Below are positions 63,169 through 64,000 of a stretch of DNA of 64,000 nt, piece by piece (positions within the stretch are counted from its first letter, which is position 1; the number at the start of each line of letters is the position of its first letter). The notes under the pieces are model-generated. The model did not search any database. It saw nothing but the letters and a program-made list of their open reading frames with translations, and was not told where the DNA came from. Source of the DNA: Sulfuriferula sp. AH1 (GTDB lineage: Bacteria > Pseudomonadota > Gammaproteobacteria > Burkholderiales > Sulfuriferulaceae); the NCBI RefSeq assembly GCF_002162035.1, contig NZ_CP021138.1, positions 1,612,001 to 1,676,000 of the forward strand. The letters run 5' to 3'. Both the position numbers and the translations under genes were made by a program.

Positions 63169-64000
63169 AGAACACAATCGCAACTGCCATGGCTTTGGCA
63201 TTGTTCGCCATGTCCGGCATGACCGCTGCCGCCAGCAAAACCACAACGCCTGAACCAGTCAAAGCGCCGGTCTTCACCCCGCCGAGTGAAGACAGCATCC
63301 CCAACGATGAGTTTGGTCAGATCGTGCGTCAAGGCAAAAACATTTTCGACGACACTCAGCATTACGCGAAACAATATGTAGGCAATAGCCTGAACTGCGT
63401 AAACTGCCACCTCGCTTCCGGTCGCAAGCCCGACTCTGCGCCGTTATGGGGAGCCTATGTGCGTTACCCGGCTTATCGCGCCAAGAACAAAAAGGTGAAT
63501 ACGTTTGAGCAAAGAATCCAGGGTTGCTTCAAATTCAGCATGAACGGTAAAGCGCCTTCGGCCGACAGCCCGGAAATGATCGCATTGGTAACCTATTCGT
63601 ACTGGATGGCAAACGGCGCACCGGTTGGCGCGAAACTTGATGGCGCAGGTTATAAGGCATTGCCGAAACCGGCCATCGCTCCCGATTTTAATCGGGGCAA
63701 AGCCATTTACGCTGCCAGCTGCCAGATTTGCCATGGCGCAGATGGAGAAGGCAAGAAAGTTGACGGTAAAACCATATTCCCGCCATTATGGGGATCCGAA
63801 TCCTTTAACTGGGGCGCAGGCATGCATCAGATAAACAATGCCGCAGCCTTTATCAAGGCCAACATGCCGCTGTCCAAAGGCAATACGCTTACTGATCAGG
63901 AGGCATGGGATGTCGCCACATTCGTCATGTCACACGAGCGCCCGCAAGATCCGCGTTTCAAGGGCAGCCTTGAAGAAACCAAGAAGGAATTCCACAACGA
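63165..64000 (+). CDS. tsdA: Thiosulfate dehydrogenase TsdA, 3' end outside window
   Basis: TsdA couples two thiosulfates to tetrathionate in the periplasm and can work in reverse. The visible 278 residues start with a signal peptide (about 1-23) and hold two heme motifs, CVNCH (78-82) and CQICH (186-190). The segments LASGRKPDSAPLWGAYVRYP, RIQGCFKFSMNGKAP and WGSESFNWGAGMHQI are TsdA hallmarks. Cys121 would be the unusual axial ligand of the active-site heme. At the second heme, Asn233-Met234 stands where the Allochromatium enzyme has Lys-Met. The gene overlaps tsdB (ATGA) and is open at the end. Confidence 0.93.
   Translation, partial: MKNTIATAMALALFAMSGMTAAASKTTTPEPVKAPVFTPPSEDSIPNDEFGQIVRQGKNIFDDTQHYAKQYVGNSLNCVNCHLASGRKPDSAPLWGAYVRYPAYRAKNKKVNTFEQRIQGCFKFSMNGKAPSADSPEMIALVTYSYWMANGAPVGAKLDGAGYKALPKPAIAPDFNRGKAIYAASCQICHGADGEGKKVDGKTIFPPLWGSESFNWGAGMHQINNAAAFIKANMPLSKGNTLTDQEAWDVATFVMSHERPQDPRFKGSLEETKKEFHN

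Noticed and set aside
1-64000. tRNA, rRNA, CRISPR arrays, insertion sequences and phage genes
   Set aside because: None seen: no transposase, integrase or regularly spaced repeats, and no tRNA or rRNA sequence that I recognise.

Overview
The window reads as a chromosomal segment of a motile betaproteobacterium. Support comes from the flhDC-motAB arrangement, the pcnB-folK-kinase-panB-panC and rluD/bamD neighbourhoods, cheZ and cheD in one chemotaxis cluster, and a thiosulfate dehydrogenase pair (tsdB-tsdA) at the right edge. A thiosulfate-oxidising member of the Nitrosomonadales (Sulfuriferula-like) would fit. That placement is inference from gene content, not a sequence search. Most of the DNA is coding; the clear exception is an AT-rich stretch of about 450 bases upstream of flhD.

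Layout. 1-746: 3' part of a thiO-like glycine oxidase. 743-11958: fliE facing away from fliFGHIJKLMNOPQR (MS ring, C ring, export ATPase and gate, hook-length control). 11973-25543 (minus strand): chemotaxis block, read in transcription order as a CheZ-like protein, a CheY-like regulator, cheA, cheW, three receptor (MCP) genes, cheR, cheD, cheB, cheY, cheZ and an HDOD protein. 25649-35641 (minus): flgBCDEFGHIJKL. 35804-37389 (plus): flgA, flgM, flgN. 37429-47364: housekeeping genes (rimO, ZIP transporter, pgeF, rluD, bamD, HAD phosphatase, pcnB, folK, deoxynucleoside kinase, panB, panC). 47404-51087 (minus): flhD, flhC, a membrane methyltransferase, motA, motB. 51550-58428 (minus): S4 RNA-binding protein, relA, comEC, uvrB. 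58502-62203: aspartate aminotransferase, small and hypothetical genes, a methyltransferase. 62527-end: tsdB and tsdA (cut by the window end).

How it works together. The fli and flg genes build basal body, rod, hook and export machine. MotAB drives the motor, and the Che proteins pass receptor signals to the FliM/FliN switch. FlhDC is the usual master regulator of such a hierarchy. Three sites fit a sigma-28 promoter (flgM, flgK, motA), as expected for late genes. FlgM is the anti-sigma-28 factor. TsdA joins two thiosulfates into tetrathionate and TsdB would take the electrons.

Most notable: (i) flhC is split by a one-base frameshift in a run of six C; (ii) two neighbouring MCP genes share a 729-base block with no mismatch, in the same frame 1296 bases apart; (iii) one of them has almost no periplasmic domain; (iv) a second CheZ-like protein has a D-x-T-x-Q motif and an acidic/aromatic tail; (v) a methyltransferase gene sits between flhC and motA; (vi) a perfect 12-base inverted repeat lies ahead of tsdBA.
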